A stretch of DNA of 64,000 nt from Rhizobiales bacterium 64-17 (GTDB lineage: Bacteria > Pseudomonadota > Alphaproteobacteria > Rhizobiales > Xanthobacteraceae). The notes below the pieces were generated by a model that searched no databases, was not told where the DNA came from, and saw only the letters and a list, made by a program, of their open reading frames with translations. Position numbers and translations under genes: made by a program. The DNA lies in assembly GCA_001899285.1 (NCBI GenBank), contig MKWA01000001.1:35448-99447 (forward strand), given 5' to 3'. Shown piece after piece: positions 1-8,292 of the stretch (positions are counted from its first letter, which is position 1; each line of letters begins with the position of its first letter).

Positions 1-1066
1 TGAAGCCGCTGGCCTGACCCTTGGCATCGAACACGAACTTGCCGTTCGGGCCTTCATAATTGGTCTTGGTCAGCGCCTCGCGGATCTTCTCCGCGTCGGT
101 CGAGCCGGCACGATTGATCGCCGCCGCGAGAATGTTGATCGCGTTATAGCCGGCAGCCGAATACTTGCCGGGCGCTTCCTTGTAGCGCGCGGTGTAGGCT
201 TCCACGAACGCCTTGTTCTTCGGCGTATCCATGGTCGAGGCATAAGGCACCGCGGCATAGATGCCTTCCGACGACGCACCGGTGAGCTTCATGAAGTCCG
301 CCGTGGCCCAGGAGCCGACGCCGAACACCTTGAGCTGCAGACCGAACTCGGCCTTCTGCTTCACGAAGATCGAGCCGTCCTGCGTTTCCGCGGCGACGAA
401 CGCGCCATCGGCGCCGGACGCCTTCAGCTTGGTCAGGATCGTGTAGAAGTCCGAGGTGCCGTGCTCGAAGAACTCCTTCATGACGGTGGTCGCGCCGAGC
501 GCCGTCATCTGCTTCTCGAACTCGGCGACGCCACCGCGACCCCAGTCGTCGTTCACGCCGATATAGGCGACCTTGCGCAGCTTGAGCTGGTCGAACAGGA
601 TCTTGGCGAACGACTTGGCGAGCAGCGCATCGGTTTCCGTGGCACGGAAGAACCAGCGGTTGCCCTTCTCGGTCAGCGAAGCGCTGGACGACACGCCGGT
701 CACCAGCGGAATCTTGTAGTTCTCCGCGACCGGCATCACCGCGAGCGTCGCGGAGCTGCAGAACGCGCCGGAGAGCGCGGCAACCTTGTCGCGCTGAATG
801 AGCTTTTCAGCGGCGTTGACCGAGTTGGCCGGCTTGCACTGGCCGTCCTCGATCACCAGTTCGAGCTTCTTGCCGAGGACGCCGCCCTTGGCATTGATCT
901 CGTCGAGCGCGAGCTTCGAACCGTTGATATCGGTGGTGCCGTTATAGGCGACCGACCCCGTCAACGGCTGAATTACGCCGATCTTCACCGTCTCTTGAGC
1001 CTGCGCGCTGACAGCGAGCAACCCCAAACCAATCAAGCTCAGTGGAAGCGACTTCGATAACGTCAT
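1..1066 (-). CDS. LIV-type ABC transporter substrate-binding protein, 3' end cut by window edge
   Basis: Periplasmic binding protein of the branched-chain amino acid (Peripla_BP_6) type, which delivers a small organic ligand to a LIV-type ABC importer. About 355 codons are visible from ATG at 1066, and the C-terminus runs off the window, so perhaps a few tens of residues are missing. A strong Shine-Dalgarno (AGGAGGAGG) precedes the ATG. A Sec signal peptide ends near residue 23 (AQA/QE), and the mature start KIGVIQPLTG is typical of the family. It follows coxG-like 1117-1704 by 50 bp on the same strand, so it is probably the fifth gene of the Mo-hydroxylase operon and may bind that enzyme's substrate. 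Ligands of this family are often aromatic acids rather than amino acids; the ligand here is unknown. Confidence 0.9.
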   Translation of the reverse strand, partial: MTLSKSLPLSLIGLGLLAVSAQAQETVKIGVIQPLTGSVAYNGTTDINGSKLALDEINAKGGVLGKKLELVIEDGQCKPANSVNAAEKLIQRDKVAALSGAFCSSATLAVMPVAENYKIPLVTGVSSSASLTEKGNRWFFRATETDALLAKSFAKILFDQLKLRKVAYIGVNDDWGRGGVAEFEKQMTALGATTVMKEFFEHGTSDFYTILTKLKASGADGAFVAAETQDGSIFVKQKAEFGLQLKVFGVGSWATADFMKLTGASSEGIYAAVPYASTMDTPKNKAFVEAYTARYKEAPGKYSAAGYNAINILAAAINRAGSTDAEKIREALTKTNYEGPNGKFVFDAKGQASGF

Positions 1067-1116
1067 GGATTCCTCCTCCTCTACGATTGACTTAACGCCA
1101 GCTTCTCGTTCCCGAC

Positions 1117-1704
1117 TTACGAACCGAAAATCTTTTGAAAGAACGCGCGGATGCGCGCCGCGATCACACTCCAGACCAGATTACCCGCATCGAGCGCCTG
1201 CGGCGCGGGTGCGGCTGCTGCCGATCCCGCCGGCTGATCCAGCGCCGACGTCGCCGCGGATAGCCGCGCCTCGAAGTTCCTGATGAACTCGGCGGTGATC
1301 CGGTTGGCGATCTCCTGGATGATGCCACCCTTGCCGAACTGCGCGAGCGGCCCGGCGAGGTTGATATCGGAGACGACCTCCACCTGCGTGCTGTTCGGCG
1401 TAGCGCCGTCGGCGAGCTTGTAGGTCATACTACCGGACGCGCGCGAACTCGAGCGCGTGTCCGAACCCTTGCCGGACACCACCGCCGTCCAGTCGTCGCG
1501 GCGGCTGTCGATGGCGATGTCGCCGTCAAACGACGCGGCCATCGGCCCGACCTTCACCGCCATCCTGCCCTTGTAGTTGTTGTTGCCGCGATCTTCGACG
1601 ATCGAGGCGCCGGGCAGACACTGCGCGACGAAATGCACGTCGTTGAGCTTGCTCCAGACCAGTTCGCGCGGATGCGGCAGGTCGAATGTCTTTTCGATCT
1701 TCAT
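1117..1704 (-). CDS. CoxG-like SRPBCC protein of Mo-hydroxylase module A
   Basis: 195 aa. Residues 1-150 form a carbon monoxide dehydrogenase subunit G (CoxG, SRPBCC fold) domain starting [16 protein letters not shown]. It is followed by an Ala/Pro-rich linker and an amphipathic C-terminal tail (VWSVIAARIRAFFQKIFGS). In CO-oxidising bacteria CoxG helps attach the Mo enzyme to the membrane, and the tail fits that role. The ATG at 1704 overlaps the stop of the 2Fe-2S subunit (ATGA), so translation is coupled. The open frame extends further upstream, but the overlap and the family N-terminus fix this start. The role in this operon is inferred from family and context. Confidence 0.9.
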   Translation of the reverse strand: MKIEKTFDLPHPRELVWSKLNDVHFVAQCLPGASIVEDRGNNNYKGRMAVKVGPMAASFDGDIAIDSRRDDWTAVVSGKGSDTRSSSRASGSMTYKLADGATPNSTQVEVVSDINLAGPLAQFGKGGIIQEIANRITAEFIRNFEARLSAATSALDQPAGSAAAAPAPQALDAGNLVWSVIAARIRAFFQKIFGS

Positions 1705-2201
1705 GCAGCCGCTCCCTTCGTTTGCGAGACTTGTCCCTTCGCCGTCTGCGCCGCCTTTTCGATGGAGCGAACAATGCCCTGATAGCCGGTGCAACGGCAC
1801 AAATTGCCGCTCATGGCCACGCGGATATCCTGTCCCTGGATATCCGGCTTGCGCTTGAGCAGATCCCAGCCGCTCATCAGCATGCCGGGCGTACAGAAGC
1901 CGCACTGAAGGCCGTGCTGATCGTGGAACGACGCCTTCAGCGTTTGCATCAGCGGATCGTCCGCCAGTCCTTCCAGCGTCGTGATCGCTGCGCCGTCGAG
2001 CGTCACAGCGAGCGCGATGCAGGAGCGCGCCGGCTGGCCGTCGATCAGCACGGTGCAGGCGCCGCACACGCCATGCTCGCAGCCGAGATGGGTCGCCGTC
2101 AGACGCATCTGCTCGCGCAGCACGTCGGCCAGACTGGTACGCGGCTCGACCTCGAAGGTCTGCGCGACGCCATTGATGGTTGCGGACACGGTTGTCTTCA
2201 T
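1701..2201 (-). CDS. 2Fe-2S subunit of molybdenum hydroxylase (CoxS-like), module A
   Basis: 166 aa small subunit of a xanthine dehydrogenase/CO dehydrogenase-type enzyme. It carries two 2Fe-2S clusters that pass electrons from the Mo site to FAD. The plant-type ferredoxin cluster has Cys41, Cys46, Cys49 and Cys61 (CEHGVCGAC), and the second has Cys100, Cys103, Cys135 and Cys137 (CGFC and CRC). All eight ligands are present and the length is normal. It overlaps the FAD subunit gene by 4 bp upstream and the coxG-like gene by 4 bp downstream. There is no signal peptide, so it is cytoplasmic. Confidence 0.94.
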   Translation of the reverse strand: MKTTVSATINGVAQTFEVEPRTSLADVLREQMRLTATHLGCEHGVCGACTVLIDGQPARSCIALAVTLDGAAITTLEGLADDPLMQTLKASFHDQHGLQCGFCTPGMLMSGWDLLKRKPDIQGQDIRVAMSGNLCRCTGYQGIVRSIEKAAQTAKGQVSQTKGAAA

Positions 2202-3031
2202 TGTTTAGCTGCCGCCTTCTTCACGGCGCGCAGGATCACCGTGCTGTGCATCAGGAGTTTCGCCGGCGCGAAGTCGCGGCCGCTGGCGACGAGTTCAGTG
2301 CGGATGACGGAGGCAAGGCTGTCGTCGGTCTGTCCGCCCGCAACAGCCCGCGCGGTCTCCGCGAGAACGATCGGCGCGCCATCGGCGGCGCCGAGCACCA
2401 CGCGTGCGGTCTTGCGGTTGCGATCGATCAGCGCGATCGCCATCGACTCGGCATATTCGCCGGTCTTGCGCGCCATCTTTTCGTGGCCCCACCGCTCACT
2501 GGCGGGGCGGCGCGGCACGGCGATGGCTTCGATCAGTTCGCCATCCTGCAACGCCGTCATATACGGCCCGATGGCGAACTCGCCGGCAGCGATGGTCCGA
2601 CGACCGTTCGCCCCGATGGCTATGACATCCGCTTCCAGCGCGATGATCGTCGTCAGCCAGTCGGCCGCAGGGTCGGCGAGCGCCACGGCGCCGCCGATGG
2701 TGCCGCGCGTGCGCACCGCGCGATAGGCGATCTGTGTACCGACATAGGGCATCAGACCGTTGCTGCCATCCGGCACCCGGCCGTCCTCGAACGCCGCATG
2801 GGTCGTCAGCGCACCATAACGGATCGCGCTGCTCTGCTCGTCGACGGTCTTGAGCGATGCGACGCGCGATAGATCGATCAGCGTGTCGACTGGCGCAAGC
2901 CGCAGATTGAGCATCGGCACCAGTGACTGGCCGCCGGCCAGCACCCGCGACATCTGGCTGGTATCGGCCAACGCCGCAACGGCATCCTCGACCGAAGTCG
3001 CACGATGATAGGTGAAGTTCGCGGGCTTCAT
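2198..3031 (-). CDS. FAD-binding subunit of molybdenum hydroxylase (CoxM-like), module A
   Basis: 277 aa medium subunit that holds FAD and hands electrons to the terminal acceptor. The two FAD-binding motifs of the family are intact: AGGQSL at residues 32-37 and TIGGAVALADPAAD from residue 111. There is no insertion with extra cysteines such as the 4Fe-4S loop of 4-hydroxybenzoyl-CoA reductase beta subunits. It overlaps the large-subunit gene and the 2Fe-2S gene by 4 bp each, so L-M-S are translationally coupled. Confidence 0.93.
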   Translation of the reverse strand: MKPANFTYHRATSVEDAVAALADTSQMSRVLAGGQSLVPMLNLRLAPVDTLIDLSRVASLKTVDEQSSAIRYGALTTHAAFEDGRVPDGSNGLMPYVGTQIAYRAVRTRGTIGGAVALADPAADWLTTIIALEADVIAIGANGRRTIAAGEFAIGPYMTALQDGELIEAIAVPRRPASERWGHEKMARKTGEYAESMAIALIDRNRKTARVVLGAADGAPIVLAETARAVAGGQTDDSLASVIRTELVASGRDFAPAKLLMHSTVILRAVKKAAAKQ

Positions 3032-5406
3032 GCTGCGGCTCCCGCCGGCTTCACCGCCAGAATGGCATCGAGGATGCGATCCGGCGTCGCCGGTGTTTCG
3101 CCGATCTCGGCGCCGAGCGGCTTCAGGGCATCGTTGATGGCGTTGATGATCACCGCTGGCGGCGCGATCGCTCCGCCCTCGCCCATGCCCTTGATGCCGA
3201 AGCGCGTATGCGGCGACGGCGTCTCCATGTGCAGCACGCGAACGTCCGGCACTTCGGTCGCGCCGGGGATCATGTAATCGAGGAAGGTGGAGGCCAGCGG
3301 CTGGCCGTTGTCGTCATACGGAATCTCTTCGTAGAGCGCGGTGCCGAGGCCCTGGGCTACGCCGCCGACCACCTGTGCTTCGACGATCATCGGATTCACC
3401 ATCGTGCCGCAGTCGTGGCAGACGACGTAATCGAGAATCTCGACGTGACCGGTGCCGGGATCGACCGTGACCACGCAGGCATGGGTCGCGTAGGAGAACG
3501 CGCCGGTGCTGCGGCCCGGCTGATAGACCGCATTGGCTTCCAGCGCCGGCTCCTCGCCTTCCGGCAGCCGCTCGGGATGAAGGAACGCCGCTTCGCCGAT
3601 CTGCGCGAAGCTCACGCTCTGCTGGCCGAAGAACACCTTGCCGTCGCGCAGCGTCACCGCATCCTTCGGCGCCTGCAAAAGATGCGCACCGATACGCAAA
3701 ATTTTCTCGGCGAGTTGCCCACAGGCAATCGACACCGCGCCGCCGGCCATGGTCATGCTGCGCGATGCGAACGTGCCCATGCCGTAGGGCGACACCGAAC
3801 TGTCACCGTGCCGCACGATCACATCGGCGACCGGAATGCCGAGTTCCTCGTGCGCCACCTGCGCCAGCGTGGTTTCAAGACCCTGACCGTGGTTCTGGAT
3901 GCCGACGAACAGGATCAGCTTGCCGTCGGGGGTGAAGCGCGCCAAAGCCGGCTCATAGCCGAACACCACCGGCAGACCGCGCGCCACCCACTCGGCCGTG
4001 CCGTGCGCCGACTGCTCGGTGTAGCTCGCCATGCCGAAGCCGATCAGCTTGCCATCCGGCGACGGTTTTGCCTGACGCGCGCGGATGCCAGGCAGATCAA
4101 CGGCGTCGCGCGCCATCTGAGCGCAGGTCGGATAATCGCCGCTGTCATAATATTTGTGGGTTGCGGAGCGATACGGCATCGCTTCGAGCGGCACCATGTT
4201 CTCGATCCGCACATCGGCGGGCTCGCGCTTCACCTCGCGCGCGACGGCATCGACCAGCGTTTCGATCGCAAAGCAGGCGCCGCTGCGGCCAACGCCGCGA
4301 TACGGTCCGAGCGGCGATTTGTTGGTCGCTACCGAGATCGCGCGGGCATGATAGACCGGGATATCGTAAGGCCCAGTCATGATGCCGGCGGACATGCCGG
4401 CTTCCATCGCCGCGGTCCACGGCCACACCGAATAAGCGCCGGCATCGACCACCACGACGGCTTCGAGGCCGAGAATTTTGCCCTTGCTGTCCGCGTAAGC
4501 GGTGAGTTCGTAGCGATGCTCGCGCGCATGCGGCGACGCGATCAGGTGCTCACGGCGATCTTCGATCCAGCGCAACGGCCGGTTCAGCTTCATCGACAAA
4601 GCGGCGACCGCCAGCTCTTCCGGATGGAAATTGTTCTTCGGACCGAAGCCGCCGCCGACATCCGGCGCGATGACCCGCAGCTTGGCTTCGGAGACGCCGA
4701 GACACGTCGCCATGATGGTGCGGATGACGTGCGGGAACTGGGTTGAGCTGTAAACGGTGAGTTCATCGAGCCGGCGGTTGAAATGCGCGAGAACGCCACG
4801 CCCCTCGAGCGACACGCCGGCATGGCGGCCCATCCGCAGATTGCGCTTGACCGTCACCTCGGCCTTGGCGCGGACCGCGGCGATGTCGCCGGTTTCGATC
4901 CTGGTTTCGACGTAGACGTTGTCGGCCCAGTGATCATGCACCTTCGGTGCACCCGCTGCGGTGGCGACGTCGATATCCCAGACCGCTGGCAGATCCTCGA
5001 AATCGACGATGCAGGACTGGGCGATGTCCTCGGCCTCCGCACGCGTCGGCGCGATGCAGATGGCGATCAGATCGCCGACAAACCGCACCTTGTCCGACAC
5101 CAGCGCCGGATAATCCGACGCATTGAAGCCCTTGGCCGCACTGACCGCGACGATCGGCTTGGCGAACGGAATGTCGGACGCCAGGAACACCGACCCCTTG
5201 TGCGCCTCGGGAATCTCGATGCCGCGAATCCGCGCATGCGCGACGGGGCTGCGCAAAAACGCCACCTCGGCCATCCCCGGAACCTGCAGGTCGCCGAGGT
5301 ATTCGCCCTGTCCGTTGAGAAGCCGCTTGTCCTCGTTGCGCTTCACCGAAGCGCCAACGCCCTGCGTCCTCACGATCCGGTCGCGTCCGTCCAAGGTCTG
5401 ATTCAT
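3028..5406 (-). CDS. Molybdopterin-binding large subunit (CoxL-like), module A
   Basis: 792 aa catalytic subunit of the xanthine dehydrogenase family. It binds molybdopterin cytosine dinucleotide and hydroxylates or oxidises an organic substrate. The cofactor motif GGGFGPK lies at 251-257, the active-site loop PYRGVGR at 368-374, and the catalytic base in GMGEGG is Glu743. The loop is not the AYxCSFR signature of true (form I) CO dehydrogenase, so CO is unlikely to be the substrate. This is the first gene of coxL-M-S-G-binding protein. The ATG at 5406 lies 46 bp from the divergent GntR gene, and that gap holds a palindromic operator. No coxD/E/F maturation genes are visible. Confidence 0.94.
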   Translation of the reverse strand: MNQTLDGRDRIVRTQGVGASVKRNEDKRLLNGQGEYLGDLQVPGMAEVAFLRSPVAHARIRGIEIPEAHKGSVFLASDIPFAKPIVAVSAAKGFNASDYPALVSDKVRFVGDLIAICIAPTRAEAEDIAQSCIVDFEDLPAVWDIDVATAAGAPKVHDHWADNVYVETRIETGDIAAVRAKAEVTVKRNLRMGRHAGVSLEGRGVLAHFNRRLDELTVYSSTQFPHVIRTIMATCLGVSEAKLRVIAPDVGGGFGPKNNFHPEELAVAALSMKLNRPLRWIEDRREHLIASPHAREHRYELTAYADSKGKILGLEAVVVVDAGAYSVWPWTAAMEAGMSAGIMTGPYDIPVYHARAISVATNKSPLGPYRGVGRSGACFAIETLVDAVAREVKREPADVRIENMVPLEAMPYRSATHKYYDSGDYPTCAQMARDAVDLPGIRARQAKPSPDGKLIGFGMASYTEQSAHGTAEWVARGLPVVFGYEPALARFTPDGKLILFVGIQNHGQGLETTLAQVAHEELGIPVADVIVRHGDSSVSPYGMGTFASRSMTMAGGAVSIACGQLAEKILRIGAHLLQAPKDAVTLRDGKVFFGQQSVSFAQIGEAAFLHPERLPEGEEPALEANAVYQPGRSTGAFSYATHACVVTVDPGTGHVEILDYVVCHDCGTMVNPMIVEAQVVGGVAQGLGTALYEEIPYDDNGQPLASTFLDYMIPGATEVPDVRVLHMETPSPHTRFGIKGMGEGGAIAPPAVIINAINDALKPLGAEIGETPATPDRILDAILAVKPAGAAA

Positions 5407-5410
5407 CCTG

Positions 5411-5452
5411 TTTCCACGATATCGTATATCGTATACGATCTAGAAAACGAGA
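5411..5452. promoter_or_regulatory. Divergent promoter region with GntR-type palindromic operator
   Basis: The 46-bp gap between coxL-like and gntR starts holds a perfect 12-bp palindrome ATCGTATACGAT at 5428-5439. It is preceded by an overlapping CGATATCG palindrome (5417-5424) and a tandem ATCGTAT repeat. A GTATAC core with short symmetric flanks matches operators bound by FCD-type GntR regulators. Its position between divergent genes predicts that the GntR protein controls both directions. The -35/-10 boxes cannot be separated from the repeats with confidence. Confidence 0.7.
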
Positions 5453-6268
5453 ATGAGTCAAGACACCCTGCCGATCACTCCTGCTGAAATTGACTCCATG
5501 TCCGGGATCAACAACAAAACGCAGCGTATGGACTCAGAATCGCCAACTCCGCTCGTGCGCTTTGCGCCGATGCACGACCAAATCCTTCCGCATCTGCGCA
5601 AGGACATCGTCGAAAACCGCTGGAAATCCGGCGAGCGGCTTTCAGAACCCCTACTTTGCCGTGAATTCGGGGTGTCGCGCACGCCGTTGCGTCAGGCGCT
5701 GAAAACGCTGGAAGCGGAAGGGCTGATCCGTCTCGTTCCCCATGTCGGCGCTGTGGTCACCGATCCGGACGTGACCGACGTCGGCGAAACCATGGATATC
5801 CTGATCGGCCTCGAACAACTCGCCGCAACGCGCGTTGCGCAGAAGCGCCCGGCCGATGTGCTGATGCACATCGAACAGATCTACAAGGATATGAAGCAGG
5901 CGGCGCGGCGCGGCGAAGCGGCGCTCTATTACGATCTGAACGATCGCTTTCATCGCACCATCGTCGGCGGCACCAATAACCAGTCGCTGATGGACCTGCA
6001 CCAGAAGATCATGTGGCACATCCACCGCGAGCGACACCGCATCAACGAAGGCGAATCCGTCAGCGTGGAAAGCGCCGAAAGCCATGACCCGATCGTCGAC
6101 GCCATTTGCAGCGGCAAGGCGGAACAGGCCGGCCGTGCGATGCGGACGCACCTCGAGAACGTCAGCGAATTGATGCTCAAGCGCCGCCGGGAAGAAGCCG
6201 CGGCAGCACCCGCAACCAACGGCAAAACGCGTAAACCGCGGGCGACGCCACGCCCGGCGCGGCGGTAG
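5453..6268 (+). CDS. GntR-family transcriptional regulator (FCD/FadR subfamily)
   Basis: 271 aa. A winged helix-turn-helix (about residues 41-103, with EFGVSRTPLRQALKTLEAEG) precedes an all-helical FCD ligand-binding domain (about 110-250). A basic Ala/Arg-rich tail ends the protein. The ATG at 5453 is weakly supported by a ribosome site, and Met16 or Met26 are possible later starts that leave the DNA-binding domain intact. It is divergent from Mo-hydroxylase module A with a palindromic operator between, so it is probably the local repressor, relieved by a substrate or intermediate. The ligand is unknown. Confidence 0.9.
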   Translation: MSQDTLPITPAEIDSMSGINNKTQRMDSESPTPLVRFAPMHDQILPHLRKDIVENRWKSGERLSEPLLCREFGVSRTPLRQALKTLEAEGLIRLVPHVGAVVTDPDVTDVGETMDILIGLEQLAATRVAQKRPADVLMHIEQIYKDMKQAARRGEAALYYDLNDRFHRTIVGGTNNQSLMDLHQKIMWHIHRERHRINEGESVSVESAESHDPIVDAICSGKAEQAGRAMRTHLENVSELMLKRRREEAAAAPATNGKTRKPRATPRPARR

Positions 6269-6281
6269 CACGGTCGCGCCG

Positions 6282-7079
6282 TCACGCCAGACCGCGACGC
6301 TCGAGATAGCGTCCCGGCGTCACGCCGAACGCGCCGCGAAACATGGCGATGAACGCGCTCGGCTCGCCGAACCCGATCTCGTCCGAGACCTTCCCGACCG
6401 ACATTCCCGATGCGAGCAATTCCAACGCACGCAGAAGTTTCGCCTGACGCCGGAAGCTGCGCAGCGACAGGCTCGTCTCCGCCTTGAACTGTCGCTCAAG
6501 CGTGCGCGGCGAGACAGCCACCGCGGCCGCGAGCGCGGCCAGATCGCGGTCGTCCGCGGGATTTTCCAGAATACCATTGGCGAGCGCCAGCAGCGCCGGC
6601 GACGTTGGCATCGGCAGATGCAGCGGCAGTTGCGCCGACTGCACGATCTGGTCGAGCAGGACCGCGACGACCCGGCCGTCCGCACCGGCCGCATCGTAGA
6701 GCCGTGGCCGCATCACGATCGCGCCGATCAGTTCGCGCATCAGCGGACTGATCTGGATCACGGTCGTGCGCGGCGGCAGGTTCGGCACGGCGTCGCGCGC
6801 GATGTAGAGCGTGCGCAACCGTGTCGAGGCGAGATGCCGCGTCTCGTGGACGGTGTCGGCCGGCACCCACACGGCACGCTCGGGCGGCGCGACAAAGGTC
6901 GCCCCTTCGGCGGCGACGGCGATGGAGCCCGACGACACGGCAAGCAGTTGCGCCCGCTCATGGCTGTGCGGCGGCAAGCCGCCACCGCGCCGCAGGTCGG
7001 AGACATAGGCCACGACGGAGACCGGATAGGCGCCGGCCGGCGGCGACAGCAGTTCGGGATGGACCTCGGCTGCGTCCAT
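6282..7079 (-). CDS. AraC-family transcriptional regulator with N-terminal cupin
   Basis: 265 aa. The N-terminal half is a cupin-like sensor (PPHSHERAQLLAVSSG; AVWVPADTVHETRH), and the last ~100 residues hold two helix-turn-helix units ending FRGAFGVTPGRYLERRG, the AraC signature. The start at 7079 faces the dioxygenase gene at 7225 across 145 bp, so the likely target is the dioxygenase-aldehyde dehydrogenase pair. It is convergent with the GntR gene, with only 13 bp between stops. Confidence 0.9.
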   Translation of the reverse strand: MDAAEVHPELLSPPAGAYPVSVVAYVSDLRRGGGLPPHSHERAQLLAVSSGSIAVAAEGATFVAPPERAVWVPADTVHETRHLASTRLRTLYIARDAVPNLPPRTTVIQISPLMRELIGAIVMRPRLYDAAGADGRVVAVLLDQIVQSAQLPLHLPMPTSPALLALANGILENPADDRDLAALAAAVAVSPRTLERQFKAETSLSLRSFRRQAKLLRALELLASGMSVGKVSDEIGFGEPSAFIAMFRGAFGVTPGRYLERRGLA

Positions 7080-7224
7080 GGGCGCGCTCCGTGGATTTCT
7101 TCTTGTCGTTTCAAAACAGTTTTTTGTCAGAATATTGATAACACGACGAAATGCGCGGCGCTACAGTACCGCTACGCCTGCCGGTCGCGATCCGGCGCAC
7201 GATCCGTCAGAAAAGGACAGAGCC

Positions 7225-8283
7225 ATGATGTCGACAGTCGTTGGCGGCGCGATGCTGCCCCACGCCCCGCAATTCTTCACGATGCCCGACACCGAGGACA
7301 AAAAGGTCGTCGAGCAGGTCCGCGCCGTCGCCGCCGACATCGGCCAGAAGCTGAAGGCGCTCAAGCCCGACCTTTGGATCATCTTCTCCAACGACCACGC
7401 CGAGCAGTTCTTCCACAACGCCGCCCCGCCCTTCACCGTGCATGTGGGCGGCGAAGCCACCGGCGAATTCGCCGGCCGCAAATTCCACTGGAAGATCCCG
7501 AGCGAGATCGGCTTCGAGATCGTGCGGCAGATGTACCGGCAGAACTTCGATCCGGCCTTCACCAGCACCGCGCACATAGACTACGCGATCGGCATTCCGC
7601 TCACCCATCTCGGCCTCACCGATCCGGTGCTGCCGATCTTCGTCAACGCCTATCTGCCGCCGCAGCCGACCATGGAGCGCTGCTACCAGTTCGGCCAGGC
7701 CATCGCCCGCACCGTCACCGCGCTCGGCCTTCGGACCGTGATCCTGTCGAGCGGCGGCATGTCGCACTTCCCCGGCACCGACCGCTATTCCAATCCCGAA
7801 CTGGCCTGGGACAACAAGGTTCTGGAAAAGCTGGCGAGCGGCAACCTGAAGTCGCTGATCGGCTACGATGAAACCGAGCTCGACGACACCGGCAATATCG
7901 AACTGCGCTGCTGGGCCTGCGCCGCCGGTGCGCTCGGCGAGCGCAAGCCGGATATCGTCTCGATGGACCCGAGCTGGCACCACAACTATGCGTCGCTGGC
8001 CTGGTTCGGCGGCGAGAACAAGCCGAAAGAAGCCCACTACCCCTCGATCAAGCCGGAGCTTGTGGAACTCATCTCCGCGCTGCATGGTCTTGCGCACGAA
8101 ACCGAAAACCGGCAGCAGTACATGAAGGATGCCGGCGCCTACGCCGACAAGTTCAAGCTCTCCTCGGACCAGCGCGACGCTCTGATCAAGCTGGACGTGC
8201 CGCAGATCGTGAAGATGGGCGCACATCCGCTGGTTCCGTTCCTCGCCAACATGCAGATCCAGCGTCTGCGCAATCCACGCTAA
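7225..8283 (+). CDS. Class III extradiol ring-cleavage dioxygenase, LigB-LigA fusion
   Basis: 352 aa. The LigB-like catalytic domain (about 1-270) carries expected non-haem iron ligands His13 (MLPHAP) and His58 (NDH) and the family motif SSGGMSHFPG. Residues 278-352 resemble the LigA (protocatechuate 4,5-dioxygenase alpha) subunit, ending KMGAHPLVPFLANMQIQ. This order is known from gallate dioxygenases, which are somewhat longer. The enzyme should open a catecholic ring with O2. The start is the ATG at 7225, 5 bp after AAAAGGACAG; the frame is open further upstream without a ribosome site. The next gene, an aldehyde dehydrogenase, begins 9 bp later, so the pair probably oxidises a semialdehyde ring-cleavage product. 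Confidence 0.88.
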   Translation: MMSTVVGGAMLPHAPQFFTMPDTEDKKVVEQVRAVAADIGQKLKALKPDLWIIFSNDHAEQFFHNAAPPFTVHVGGEATGEFAGRKFHWKIPSEIGFEIVRQMYRQNFDPAFTSTAHIDYAIGIPLTHLGLTDPVLPIFVNAYLPPQPTMERCYQFGQAIARTVTALGLRTVILSSGGMSHFPGTDRYSNPELAWDNKVLEKLASGNLKSLIGYDETELDDTGNIELRCWACAAGALGERKPDIVSMDPSWHHNYASLAWFGGENKPKEAHYPSIKPELVELISALHGLAHETENRQQYMKDAGAYADKFKLSSDQRDALIKLDVPQIVKMGAHPLVPFLANMQIQRLRNPR

Positions 8284-8292
8284 GGACGACCC

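Noticed and set aside
1117-5406. Aerobic CO dehydrogenase
   Set aside because: The active-site loop is PYRGVGR, not the AYxCSFR of CO dehydrogenases, and no coxDEF genes are present. The same reasoning applies to the operons at 12724-17178 and 36589-40858.
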